33,028 nt of DNA from an uncultured Clostridia bacterium (GCA_930979925.1 CAKNIB010000012.1:1-33028), one strand, 5' to 3'. Positions 16,833 to 25,965 are shown, counted from the first letter of the stretch. Numbers and translations are program-made. Notes: generated by a model not told the origin, from the sequence alone.

Positions 16833-17310
16833 CTCCTTCTATATTATTAACTACATGTTTTTCTAAATCGTGGGGTCATTTTTAGCATTTTTTTAAAAAA
16901 AGTTTAAATATATTTCATTTATATCCTTTCACTTATATACAAATCGTAAGGCACTTTTGGATTAAAAAGTCCCTAAAATAAAGCAATTAAGCCTTGTCCA
17001 AAAAATATTTTTTTAACCCTTATATTTACAAGAACATGTTCTTATAAACCATCATGGACTTTACTTTTTCTTGATAGCTTTATACAAAATAATTTACTCC
17101 CTCTATATTATTAAGGACATGTTTCTTAAAAAGTATCGTGGGTTTTTATTGTTTTTATCAAAAATTCTTAAAAATATTTTTGTCCCTCTATATTATTAAC
17201 TACAACTTTTTTCAAATCGTGGGGTTATTTTTATCATTTTTGAAAAAATAATTTTAAAATTTTTTATTCTCCTATTATATAAGGACGTTTTTTTAGAAAA
17301 AATTAAGGTA
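16833..17310. repeat. Array of about six degenerate 88-bp repeats, non-coding
   Basis: Units begin near 16833, 16922, 17016, 17095, 17182 and 17270, giving steps of about 80-94 bases. The best copies (16833, 17095, 17182) share TCTATATTATTAA, then a (C)ATGTTT-like part, then ATCGTGGG. The copy at 17016 contains a perfect 14-bp palindrome, AAGAACATGTTCTT (17030-17043). The copies at 16922 and 17270 are weaker. No reading frame runs through them. On the minus strand each carries a TAATATAG- or TATAATAG-like segment before a purine-rich GGAG. They could be operators, replication iterons, oriT-associated sites or repeated promoters. Confidence 0.65.
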
Positions 17311-17360
17311 GTAATTGCATTTTTTGGAAAAAACTTAAAGAAAAATTTCAACGCAAAAGA

Positions 17361-17386
17361 AAAAAGACATCGAAATCGATGTCTTT
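17361..17386 (-). terminator. Terminator of the restriction-modification operon
   Basis: AAAGACATCG (17363-17372) and CGATGTCTTT (17377-17386) form a strong stem. On the minus strand it is followed by a T-rich run. It lies about 190 bases beyond the YgjP-like gene; bases 17390-17579 hold only AT-rich sequence with nothing recognisable. Confidence 0.75.
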
Positions 17387-17579
17387 AAATTAAAATATAC
17401 AAAAGAAAACTTTTCTTTATTATTAATTTCTTTTGAAAGTAAATACTTACACAAAAAGTAATAAAGTAATAATATATATACGATACACACTTTTTCAAAA
17501 CCACAAAATAATAGTTTGTAATTTTTGGTTTACTAAATATTTCTCAATCTTTTCAACTTTTCCTTTTGTGGCTAAATTT

Positions 17580-18308
17580 TCAATTTATTCCTTGCACAAC
17601 TTCAATATCTAATATTTTTTTTCGCTCCTTCCAGTCGGGCATATGAATTGTTAAAAAATTATAAAAATCAATATTGTGATTTGGATATAGTAAATGTGTC
17701 ATTTCATGTAAAATCACATACTGAACCCCTAATAAATTTGCTTTGTAAAGATATTCGTTAAAAGTAATAGTTTTATTTTTTACATTACAATTTCCCCACA
17801 TAGTTTTCATTTTCTTTATTTTAACTTTTGGAAAATCTATACCATATTTTTTAAAAATATTATTAAAAAATTTTTGCATTTCTTTCACATATAGTTCTAA
17901 TGAAATTTTTCTCCACCAAGCTGTAAAAATTTTTGTTGCACATTCAAAATCATTTGTATTTTCTAAGTAAATTGTAATTTTATTAATGTCTTCTACTACT
18001 TCTTTGGGACCTTTTTGTAAATAAACCCTTTTATCCTTGCCTAAAATTTGAATTGTACAACCATTTCTCAAATATGACATATTATTAATGCCTGCAGATT
18101 GCTTAAATTTATATAATTGAGAATTTATCCAACTTTTGCGTTTTTCTAAAAAATTTGAAATCCATTCTTCTGAAATATTAATCGGCACAGATAATTTTAT
18201 TGTTAAATCCCTATATACTTTTAAATGAACATTTTTAATGTTTTTCCTTTCAACAAATACAAAAACATTGCCATTTATCTCACCCAACTCCAATTTACAA
18301 ATATCCAT
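17580..18308 (-). CDS. YgjP-like (DUF45) zinc metallopeptidase
   Basis: A 242-residue protein of the YgjP/DUF45 metallopeptidase family. The zinc site HEMTHLL (HExxH) with a following PNHNIDFYNF lies in the C-terminal third, preceded by the family motif MWGNCNVKNKTITFNEYL. The N-terminal half is strand-rich (VERKNIKNVHLKVYRDLTIK) and ends in the helical WISNFLEKRKSWINSQLYKF. Genes of this family are often found next to type I restriction hsdR, but their substrate is not well established. It starts 2 bases after the hsdR stop, with GAGG inside the hsdR end as ribosome binding site, so it is the last gene of the operon. Confidence 0.85.
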   Translation of the reverse strand: MDICKLELGEINGNVFVFVERKNIKNVHLKVYRDLTIKLSVPINISEEWISNFLEKRKSWINSQLYKFKQSAGINNMSYLRNGCTIQILGKDKRVYLQKGPKEVVEDINKITIYLENTNDFECATKIFTAWWRKISLELYVKEMQKFFNNIFKKYGIDFPKVKIKKMKTMWGNCNVKNKTITFNEYLYKANLLGVQYVILHEMTHLLYPNHNIDFYNFLTIHMPDWKERKKILDIEVVQGIN

Positions 18309-18310
18309 AA

Positions 18311-21300
18311 TTAATACCTCAAAATTGCAGCTTTCATGATATCATCTTCAATTAAATCAATTATCTCAACAACACTTTCATTATTTGTGTTTAACCCCAA
18401 ATCTTCAAATAAATCAAATAAGCTATCATCTAATTTCCTATGAATTTGTTTGTGAACATTTTCATTATGCTTCCAATCTCGCTTTGTTATTTCAAATATT
18501 ATTTTTTTAATATTAATAGACACTTCGGCAATTTTTTCTTCAGCCTGCAAATCACAATCTATTTTTTTATCACGCAAGTTGTTCAAAATAGCGCCATAGA
18601 AAGCTTTTGAATCTGAATCTGATTGTATGATTGATGGGTAATCTTTAGATAAAAATCCTTGTCTGAAATCATCTGCTAAATTTTCCATTTGAGTTAAATA
18701 AGCATCTGCATTTCTAGAAACTTCATATTCTTCTAAAGTTCTTTTTATTTTCTTTGAAAATTCCTCATAAAGAAGTGGATCATCATATCTAACTTGTTTT
18801 AATTTTGCTTCCACTCTTGTTTTAATGAAATCAGCTTTCGCTTCTTTGGAATCTAACCCATTTAAGACATCTTTCATTCCTTTTTCATCACCAATTGAAA
18901 CAGGATTTACAACAGTAACAACATCTGTTGCATTTACAAAAGTGTTTATTAAGTTTTTCATGCCATCTTCATATTTTCCAAAGTCTTCCACTGGATCATA
19001 ACGACATGCAACAGCATCTCTTAATTTCTTATAAAACTGCCATTTATCTTTATAAAATTCAATTTTATTATAACCAACTTCTTTAAATATTGACCTATTT
19101 GATAATGCTAAAAATAAAAGTTTTTCAAATGCTTTTAAATTTTCATAAAATTCTTTTCTCGTTTCTTCATTTTTTAAACTTTCTTGCCATTCATTGCTTG
19201 TTGCATTTTTAGATAAAGAGAACATTTCTTCAATTTTCTTGTATGCTTCTTCTAACTTGTTTTTTTCATCAACCGGCCCAAAAATAGCATCTTCTATATC
19301 TTCTTTATTAAATTCATTAAATCCAGACTCAGCATCATCATACATATCTATTGCTTGATTTAATTTTCCAAAGATACCCCAATAATCAACTATAAGACCA
19401 AAATCTTTATTTTTATATACTCTGTTAACTCTTGCAATCGCTTGTAATAATGAATGTTGTTGAATTGGCTTATCTATATACAAAACGCCTGCAACAGGAG
19501 CATCAAAACCTGTCAATAGTTTATCTTTCACTATAAGCAAATTTATATCTCCTTCTGGATTTTTAAATCTACCCGTAATTGATTCATCATATTGTTCATC
19601 ATTTCCTGCGAATAATGGTTCAACATATTTTTTATGGTATTCTCTTATCTTTTTCAAAGCATTTGTTGTTATATCATTTTCATCTTCGTCCTTATCTCCA
19701 AAAGAAATACAAACGGCAGGATGAATATCATCGTTTCCGTTCTGCTTTATTATTTCAAACATTTCCACAGCTGAAGCTCTTGACGAACAAACAACCATTG
19801 CTTTTAATCCTTTTGGCAAGCAATAATTTCTAAAATGGTCACAAATATCAAAAGCAATCAAATTTAATCTGCTGGAAGCCTCAGCTAATTTTTTAAATTT
19901 GCTATATTTTTCTTTTAAAACTTTTTTTTGTTCTTCGCTCAAGCCGTCAGTTAAACTGTCAAAATAGGTGTCAATAGTTTTAGTTGGATCATTTTGAACA
20001 ACTCTACGACCTTCATACACCAAAGGCACAGTAATACCATCTTCTATAGCACTTCGCATTGTATAACTATGAATAGGATCACCAAATTGCTTGTAAGTGT
20101 TTTTATCCTTTTTTGCAATTAATGGAGTCCCAGTAAATGCAATCATTTTTGAATTTGGCAAAACTTCTTTCATATAATTAAACATTCCGCCATAATTACT
20201 TCTATGTGCTTCATCAATTAAGACATAAATGTTATCACTGCTTTTTTCAATATATTTGTTTTTTATAACCGTTTCAAACTTGTTTATAAGTGTTGTAATA
20301 ATAACCTTACTTTTATCTTGCAATAATGCTTTAAGACCTTTACCAGTCCCTGCTCTAGATGGATTCATAGCAGTATTTGCAAAGTTGTCCTTTATTTGTT
20401 TGTCAAGATCAATTCTATCAGTAACAATTATAAATCTAGGATTGTCTGTTGCCTTTTCTTTCATAATCTTTTTTACAAGCATAACCATAGTTAAAGATTT
20501 ACCACTACCTTGCGTGTGCCATATAACGCCACCATCAGAATCTGAATTATCAACACCATTAATTCTATCCATCGCATGTTTAACTGCAAAAAATTGTTGA
20601 TGTCTAGCAACTTTTTTTATATTGCTATCAAAAATAATAAAATTTTGAATAATATCTAAAAATCTTTTTTGTGATAACATTGACACTACAATTCTGTCTT
20701 GCTCTAAAATTTGACCATCGGGAGAAACTTTCTCGCAAATTCCTTTTTGCCAAGAAATAGTATCTTTATCTTCTCGCCACTCAACAAAGAAATCAGCACC
20801 AGTCCCGCTAGTCCCATATTTAACACTATTAGGATTTACAGCAAAAACAAGTTGACTAAACTTAAATAACTGTGGTATATAGTCTGGCATCATATTTCTA
20901 ACATTTTGCTTTATCCCTTCTTTAATATCAACAGAAGATTTTTTACATTCAATCACTACCAAGGGTATACCATTAACCAAAAGAACAATATCAGGTCTAG
21001 CATATTGTCCATTTGTTCTTTCAACTGAAAATTCTTCCGTAACTTGCCAAATATTATTTTCAGGGTGGTCAAAATCAATATAATGCAAATCGAAAGATTG
21101 AACGCATGGAGAATCTTTATCTATTGTAATTCTTTCTTCAACACTAATGCCCAAATTTAACAAGTTGTAAATTTCTTTACTTGCCATAGCAAGTCCTTGC
21201 ACAAGAGAAACATCGATTGCTCTTACCGCTTTTGAGATTGACTCGCCTGAAAAACGATAGTTGTTGTTTTTATATTTATAAGTTTGCATATTTAAAAACT

Positions 21301-21454
21301 TAACAAGTTCATCTTCAAACAGCACATTACTCAACTTGCCACGCTTTTCTTCAGCTTCACTTCTAGACACATACTTAAATCCAAGTTTTTCTAGGACTTT
21401 AATAAGCCTATCTTGACACTCGGGCCTTTCATTAAAAATTGTATGACTTACCAT
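18311..21454 (-). CDS. hsdR: Type I restriction enzyme, R subunit HsdR
   Basis: The motor and endonuclease subunit of a type I system, about 1047 residues. The N-terminal PD-(D/E)XK nuclease is visible as RPDIVLLVNG then VVIECKKS (near 150-172). The helicase motor shows Walker A TQGSGKS (near 313), LIDEAHRS (near 413), FTGTPL and QAIARVNR. It translocates DNA and cuts unmethylated foreign DNA far from the recognition site, together with HsdM and HsdS. The ATG at 21454 is preferred because AAAGGAG lies 7 bases upstream; the longer frame to 21505 starts with TTG inside the preceding gene. All core residues appear intact. Confidence 0.95.
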   Translation of the reverse strand: MVSHTIFNERPECQDRLIKVLEKLGFKYVSRSEAEEKRGKLSNVLFEDELVKFLNMQTYKYKNNNYRFSGESISKAVRAIDVSLVQGLAMASKEIYNLLNLGISVEERITIDKDSPCVQSFDLHYIDFDHPENNIWQVTEEFSVERTNGQYARPDIVLLVNGIPLVVIECKKSSVDIKEGIKQNVRNMMPDYIPQLFKFSQLVFAVNPNSVKYGTSGTGADFFVEWREDKDTISWQKGICEKVSPDGQILEQDRIVVSMLSQKRFLDIIQNFIIFDSNIKKVARHQQFFAVKHAMDRINGVDNSDSDGGVIWHTQGSGKSLTMVMLVKKIMKEKATDNPRFIIVTDRIDLDKQIKDNFANTAMNPSRAGTGKGLKALLQDKSKVIITTLINKFETVIKNKYIEKSSDNIYVLIDEAHRSNYGGMFNYMKEVLPNSKMIAFTGTPLIAKKDKNTYKQFGDPIHSYTMRSAIEDGITVPLVYEGRRVVQNDPTKTIDTYFDSLTDGLSEEQKKVLKEKYSKFKKLAEASSRLNLIAFDICDHFRNYCLPKGLKAMVVCSSRASAVEMFEIIKQNGNDDIHPAVCISFGDKDEDENDITTNALKKIREYHKKYVEPLFAGNDEQYDESITGRFKNPEGDINLLIVKDKLLTGFDAPVAGVLYIDKPIQQHSLLQAIARVNRVYKNKDFGLIVDYWGIFGKLNQAIDMYDDAESGFNEFNKEDIEDAIFGPVDEKNKLEEAYKKIEEMFSLSKNATSNEWQESLKNEETRKEFYENLKAFEKLLFLALSNRSIFKEVGYNKIEFYKDKWQFYKKLRDAVACRYDPVEDFGKYEDGMKNLINTFVNATDVVTVVNPVSIGDEKGMKDVLNGLDSKEAKADFIKTRVEAKLKQVRYDDPLLYEEFSKKIKRTLEEYEVSRNADAYLTQMENLADDFRQGFLSKDYPSIIQSDSDSKAFYGAILNNLRDKKIDCDLQAEEKIAEVSINIKKIIFEITKRDWKHNENVHKQIHRKLDDSLFDLFEDLGLNTNNESVVEIIDLIEDDIMKAAILRY

Positions 21455-21465
21455 GATTTTCTCCT

Positions 21466-21804
21466 TTAGCATAATATTTGAATATTTTTGTTGTTTTTGT
21501 TCCAAACTTTAAAAAATTTTTCTTTGTGTTCTAATAAATATTCTTGCAAAATTTTCACATCTTTTTTGCTATCAAATGGTTCTACATATAAAGTATCTAG
21601 CCAAATCCTAGCACTCCTATTTCTATTGACAAGAATATGCGCATGTGGTCTATACTCTCTGTCTGCAGTAGCATTATCAATATAAATTACTATTTTGTTA
21701 TTGAACTTTGGAGATATACCATCAAGAATAACTCTTTCCCTAATTTCATAATATCCACCAAATGTTTTAAAAATAATTTTTGCTAATTCTTTTTCAAAAT
21801 CCAT
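21466..21804 (-). CDS. DUF4160-like small protein
   Basis: A 112-residue protein resembling DUF4160: an N-terminal helix, IVIYIDN, then YRPHAHILVNRNRSARIWLD, and the C-terminal EHKEKFFKVWNK. DUF4160 proteins are small and poorly understood and often sit next to DUF2442 in toxin-antitoxin-like pairs; no DUF2442 is seen here. The ATG at 21804 follows the hsdS stop by 11 bases with a weak ATAGG site; an in-frame TTG at 21822 is less likely. The stop lies 11 bases before the hsdR start. Its position between hsdS and hsdR suggests a modulating role in the restriction system, but this is an inference. Confidence 0.5.
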   Translation of the reverse strand: MDFEKELAKIIFKTFGGYYEIRERVILDGISPKFNNKIVIYIDNATADREYRPHAHILVNRNRSARIWLDTLYVEPFDSKKDVKILQEYLLEHKEKFFKVWNKNNKNIQILC

Positions 21805-21815
21805 ACAAATACCTA

Positions 21816-23090
21816 TTAACAAACTCTTACAATACCAGTCAATAAAAGTTGCATTAACGATTTTTGTCTTAGTTTGTATTGCTCTAATAATTTTTGTTGT
21901 AATTCAATTCGTTTATCTATATTGCTTAATAAATTTGAAATATTACTTTGAATTTCTTTATTTTTAGGTAAACAAATTATATAGTTATTAATATCTTTTA
22001 CGGACATGTTATCTTGCGCTGCTCCTTGTGCAAGCAATTTCATTTTTTCAACAAAACTATAACTTTGTAATGAATAAAATATAAAATTCTTATCAAATTC
22101 CTTTTTTACTTCTATTTTCCCAACCCTTTGATTTAGTAAACAATTATCGCATTCAACTTTACATACTCTACCAACATTGCCAGTCATAGAAATTAATATA
22201 TCGCCTTTTCTCAAAATTTGATAATCTCTTATGTCTGTCGGTATTTTTTCAATAGTAGAAGTATCTTCTTGTAATATAAATCCATCATCTTTTACATTTG
22301 ATATAGTGATTACATAAAATGCTCCGTTTTTAACATATGTTTCACTTTTAAAAGAATAGCCATTATAAAAATTGATTATGTTTTTAAGTTTTAACTTTTG
22401 CCAATCTGGTTGTGGAGTAAGAAGTTTTTGCATAAGGGCTTTCTTTTGAACTTTTAATTTATCAACAAGTTGTTCTTGCAATTCAACTTGCCTAGTCGCA
22501 CAATCTAAAATCTCCGCAATTTTCTGTTGTTCGGATTTTGTTGGTAAATTTATAAGAACTTGTGACAATAACTCTCCATTTGTAAGTGCTCTTGTCGTAT
22601 AAGAACTTTTTTTAGTGATTTCATTTCTCATAAAATCTAACGAATAACAATATTGGTTATATTCATTTACTATTAAGTTGCTTATAGGTCTTCCTCTTAA
22701 AACAAATCCACTAAAAACACAATCTTTAATATCTTCTAATAAAACAGAAGTAAGCCCAATTTCATTAATAGTTTCTGAGGTTCGAGTAAAGAAAACATCA
22801 CCTTTTTTAGCACTATAATTTTCTATCTCATTTTTATTTAATGTCACTTTACCTTTTACATCTTTTAATTTTAAACCTCTTTTTCCCCAAACATCGGTAT
22901 AGTTTATTATGGGTGTTCCTTTCCCAAATGCACTTTTTTCTTTATTTAAACCATTTTTAAAAATAAAAATATTTTTAAGAGTGTTTTCTTCCCACTCAAC
23001 AGGGCAAATTCCAACTGGTGTTTTTTTATAACCCGCTGGCACGATACCTTTATTTATTAACTCTATCCTTTCTTTAATCTCTTGATTCAT
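21816..23090 (-). CDS. hsdS: Type I restriction enzyme, specificity subunit HsdS
   Basis: A 424-residue full-length S subunit with two target recognition domains, each recognising half of a bipartite site. The first starts near VEWEENTLKNIF and ends in the coiled coil QQKIAEILDCATRQVELQEQ. The second begins at PQPDWQKLKLKNIINFYNG and ends in SNLLSNIDKRIELQQKLLEQ. The helix ends KKALMQKLLT and QKSLMQLLLTG are the conserved spacer repeats. It directs both methylation and restriction. It follows the TIR-like gene by about 41 bases, with AAAGG before the ATG. The target sequence cannot be predicted from what is visible. Confidence 0.93.
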   Translation of the reverse strand: MNQEIKERIELINKGIVPAGYKKTPVGICPVEWEENTLKNIFIFKNGLNKEKSAFGKGTPIINYTDVWGKRGLKLKDVKGKVTLNKNEIENYSAKKGDVFFTRTSETINEIGLTSVLLEDIKDCVFSGFVLRGRPISNLIVNEYNQYCYSLDFMRNEITKKSSYTTRALTNGELLSQVLINLPTKSEQQKIAEILDCATRQVELQEQLVDKLKVQKKALMQKLLTPQPDWQKLKLKNIINFYNGYSFKSETYVKNGAFYVITISNVKDDGFILQEDTSTIEKIPTDIRDYQILRKGDILISMTGNVGRVCKVECDNCLLNQRVGKIEVKKEFDKNFIFYSLQSYSFVEKMKLLAQGAAQDNMSVKDINNYIICLPKNKEIQSNISNLLSNIDKRIELQQKLLEQYKLRQKSLMQLLLTGIVRVC

Positions 23091-23131
23091 TTTACAAACC
23101 TTTCAACGTTTTTTATTTATTAAAATTATCA

Positions 23132-23779
23132 TTATAGTTTATCAGATTCAATTTTTATATTTTGTTTTGATAACTCTCTTATTAAATTCATTCCACATTC
23201 TTCAATTTTGTTTGAAAATGGTATATAAATTAACCCTTGAATATCAGACGGTTTTTCAAAATTACTATCTTCTTTAAGTAAAATAGCAACTTTCTCTCTT
23301 CCTAATTTAGATAATAACATTCCCAATTCCAAAACAACATTTTGTCTTACTCTACCCTTATATTTGCCACTATCAGTTTTTGCTTTCCCCCAATCATCAG
23401 GAGTTGCCAAAACTATTCCAAAGTTAACCGAATCTATACATTCTTCCAATTTTTCAATGATAGTTTGTCCTGCAGTTGCTTGTTGATCTAGTATAATAGG
23501 TTCTAGATCCCATCTCCTTAACAATGCTTCCAATTGTATTTTCGCCATATCATCATGCCCATAAACTACGAAAACCTTTCTACTGTTTTTATGTGTTTCA
23601 TTTTCTATAAGTGATTTAATTTCATCAATATTTTTTCCTTGAAAACTATATGTGCCTTTTGTATAAGCATTGATAATTGTTCCATTTTCAACTTTAAATT
23701 GAATGCCTGCCGGGATATCTCTCTCTTCAAATTCATATTTTGAACTTTTTAATTTCTCCCTAATTTCTTCTATTTTCAT
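23132..23779 (-). CDS. TIR-like effector with N-terminal beta domain
   Basis: A 215-residue protein of the predicted nucleotide-binding TIR-like group (PF10137 type, related to CBASS and Pycsar TIR effectors). Residues 1-60 form a small strand-rich domain with GIQFKVENGTIINAYTKGTY. The TIR-like part follows: KVFVVYGHDDMAK (near 68-80), LEPIILDQQATAGQTIIEKLEE (the Glu in TIIEKLE aligns with the expected NAD-hydrolysing Glu), FGIVLATPDDWG and RQNVVLELGMLLSKLG. Family members can destroy NAD when activated. It sits between hsdM and hsdS, 9 bases after hsdM, with GAGGTGA as ribosome binding site, so it is expressed with the restriction system. No cyclase gene is nearby, so its trigger is unknown. 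Role in abortive defence is inferred. Confidence 0.8.
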   Translation of the reverse strand: MKIEEIREKLKSSKYEFEERDIPAGIQFKVENGTIINAYTKGTYSFQGKNIDEIKSLIENETHKNSRKVFVVYGHDDMAKIQLEALLRRWDLEPIILDQQATAGQTIIEKLEECIDSVNFGIVLATPDDWGKAKTDSGKYKGRVRQNVVLELGMLLSKLGREKVAILLKEDSNFEKPSDIQGLIYIPFSNKIEECGMNLIRELSKQNIKIESDKL

Positions 23780-23788
23780 AAATTCACC

Positions 23789-25393
23789 TCATATCAACCC
23801 TAAATCTTTTAAATGTTGTTCTAGTTGTTTATCAACTTCTGTTAGTTCGACTTTTATATTTTCAATGTCTTGATTAACTTTGTCTAAATCAATAATTGGT
23901 TCTTCTTCAAAAGTGTCAACATATCTTGGAATATTTAAGTTATAATCATTTTCTTTGATTTCTTCTAAAGTTGCAATGTGACTATATTTTTCTTTTTCTG
24001 CATCTTTATAATTCCCAGCTCTATATGCTTTATAGGTTTCTATAATTTTATTAATATCTTCTTTTCTTAATTGATTTTTGGCTTTAACTTTTTTAAATCC
24101 TTTTGATGCATCAATAAACAAAACATCAGTATTTTCTTTTTGTTTTCTAAAAACAATAATTGCAGCAGGTATGCTTGTCCCATAGAAAAGATTTTCAGGC
24201 AAACCAATTACGGCGTCAATTAAGTTTTTATCTACTATAGATTTTCTAATTTGCCCTTCACTTGCCCCTCTAAATAAAACGCCATGTGGGGCTACTGCGG
24301 CAACTCTTCCGTCTCCACTCATACTATAAATCATGTGAAGTAGGAAAGCCCAATCTCCTTTGCTTTGTGGGGGAACACCTAAATCAAAACGATGCCATCT
24401 ATCAAGCCCTGCTTCCATTTTAAATTCGACTTTTTTCTTATTGCTATTTGTATCATCGCTATCGTCAACTACAACTTCTCCGCCAGGATTAAATCCAATT
24501 GCCCATTTATCCAAACTAAAAGGCATATTTGCAACAACACAATCAAATTTCATTAAATTGCCATCACTATCCAAAAACTGTGGATTTGAAAGGGTGTCAC
24601 CCCATGCGATTTTAGCATCTTTAATATCATGCAAAAACATGTTCATTTTTGCCATTGAAATTGAACTATTGTTTTTTTCTTGTCCATAAATAGAAACATT
24701 TTCAAACCCAGCCTTTTTTGCCGCTCTTATAAGTAGCGAACCAGAACCACAAGTTGGGTCGTAAACTCTGTCCCCACGTTTTGGCTCAACTATATTAGCC
24801 ATTATTTCACTTACTTCTTGTGGCGTATAGAAAGAGCCTGCTTTTTTGCCAGCCATTGTAGCAAATTCGCCAATCATATATTCATAAGCATCACCAATAA
24901 CATCTGCAGGGACTTCATTGTTTTTAGTTTCAATCATGCTAGGTCTTAAATCAAGAGTTGAAAAATCCTGAAGTAATTCACGCAAAATTGGATTTTTCTG
25001 TTCTTTTGTTCCAAGATTTGCTTGACTATTAAAGTCAATGCCTCTAAAAATTCCCGATAATATAGGATTTAATTCTTCAATTTTTGTTAAAGCTTGGCTG
25101 ATTATTGCACCAATATCAATATTGTTTTTATTTTTTAATAAATAATCAAAAGTACATTCATCTTCCAAAACAAAAGAAAGATTTTTTATTTGTCTTTCAA
25201 GTCTTATGCCTTCATACTCTTTTTTTAATTCATCCACATTTTCTTTAAAAGTGTCACTTAAATATTTCACAAACAACATTGATAAAACATAATCTTTATA
25301 ATTTGAAGCATCAATATTGTCTCTAAAAGTATCTGCTGCTGCCCATAAAGTTTTTTTAATATCTTCTTTAGTTGTTTTCTTAAGATTTGTCAT
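23789..25393 (-). CDS. hsdM: Type I restriction enzyme, methyltransferase subunit HsdM
   Basis: An adenine-N6 DNA methyltransferase subunit of 534 residues. The N-terminal helical domain starts LWAAADTFRDNIDASNYKDY and continues MLFVKYLSDTF. The SAM-binding motif is YDPTCGSGSLLI near 213-224. The catalytic motif reads ANMPFSL near 289, where many HsdM proteins have NPPF; the second residue is therefore unusual although Asn and Phe are kept. It methylates host sites chosen by HsdS. Its start codon lies 1 base after the stop of the half-S gene, and AGGAG for its translation is inside that gene. Confidence 0.95.
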   Translation of the reverse strand: MTNLKKTTKEDIKKTLWAAADTFRDNIDASNYKDYVLSMLFVKYLSDTFKENVDELKKEYEGIRLERQIKNLSFVLEDECTFDYLLKNKNNIDIGAIISQALTKIEELNPILSGIFRGIDFNSQANLGTKEQKNPILRELLQDFSTLDLRPSMIETKNNEVPADVIGDAYEYMIGEFATMAGKKAGSFYTPQEVSEIMANIVEPKRGDRVYDPTCGSGSLLIRAAKKAGFENVSIYGQEKNNSSISMAKMNMFLHDIKDAKIAWGDTLSNPQFLDSDGNLMKFDCVVANMPFSLDKWAIGFNPGGEVVVDDSDDTNSNKKKVEFKMEAGLDRWHRFDLGVPPQSKGDWAFLLHMIYSMSGDGRVAAVAPHGVLFRGASEGQIRKSIVDKNLIDAVIGLPENLFYGTSIPAAIIVFRKQKENTDVLFIDASKGFKKVKAKNQLRKEDINKIIETYKAYRAGNYKDAEKEKYSHIATLEEIKENDYNLNIPRYVDTFEEEPIIDLDKVNQDIENIKVELTEVDKQLEQHLKDLGLI

Positions 25394-25394
25394 T

Positions 25395-25946
25395 TTATTT
25401 TTCTCCTAAATTATTATAAATTTTTTGTTGTGTTATTTTTTGCTTTAATTTTTCCTTTACCATCAAATTTTCCATTAGTTGATTTTTCTTTTTGTTTAAA
25501 AGCCAAATCTCACCGATTATTTTTTGTTTACTTGCATCTATTTCCATTACTTCTATTTGTTCTAGCATCTCTCTATTTAAAGCTTTTGAAAATGTGCTGT
25601 TATTAGTCAATGCATTAAGCTTTTCAAGTTGTTGTTCAATTATAAAAGCCAAATATTTTACATCAATCTGTTGAGTTCTTACAATTACTAAATTGTTGCC
25701 TAAATATGTTTCTCTATCATCATCATAAATATTTACGTAAGTTGGATTGTTTCGTTTTATCAAAATATCATTTTTTACAGGTTTAATACAAGTCTTTAAA
25801 TCAAAATCAATATAGGTTTCATTTATTTCAGTTACATTATTTTCTTTTAAGTCTGCTTGTGTAATCCAAAAATTTTTTTCTATAATTGGTATTTTGTTTT
25901 TTATGGGTATTGAAAACAATAATGTACAAATATCTTTTATTTTCAT
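25395..25946 (-). CDS. Half-length HsdS-like specificity protein
   Basis: A 183-residue protein resembling one half of an S subunit. It has a single target-recognition-like domain (KIKDICTLLFSIPIKN to TYLGNNLVIVRTQQIDVKYLAFII), then STFSKALNREMLEQIEV and a long helix KQKIIGEIWLLNKKKNQLME of the kind that joins S to HsdM. AAGGAG precedes its ATG. It is the first gene of the operon, before hsdM, while a full-length hsdS is third after it. Half-S proteins can dimerise into a working S subunit with a symmetric target. Here it may provide a second specificity, compete with HsdS or regulate assembly. The fold assignment is from sequence pattern only. Confidence 0.6.
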   Translation of the reverse strand: MKIKDICTLLFSIPIKNKIPIIEKNFWITQADLKENNVTEINETYIDFDLKTCIKPVKNDILIKRNNPTYVNIYDDDRETYLGNNLVIVRTQQIDVKYLAFIIEQQLEKLNALTNNSTFSKALNREMLEQIEVMEIDASKQKIIGEIWLLNKKKNQLMENLMVKEKLKQKITQQKIYNNLGEK

Positions 25947-25965
25947 TGAATCTCCTTAATAAAAC

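Noticed and set aside
16833..17310. CRISPR array
   Set aside because: Unit length near 88 bp, degenerate repeats and no constant-length unique spacers or cas genes.
21466..21505. Longer HsdR starting at 21505 with TTG
   Set aside because: It would overlap the DUF4160-like gene by 40 bases and lacks a ribosome binding site, whereas the ATG at 21454 has AAAGGAG at good spacing.
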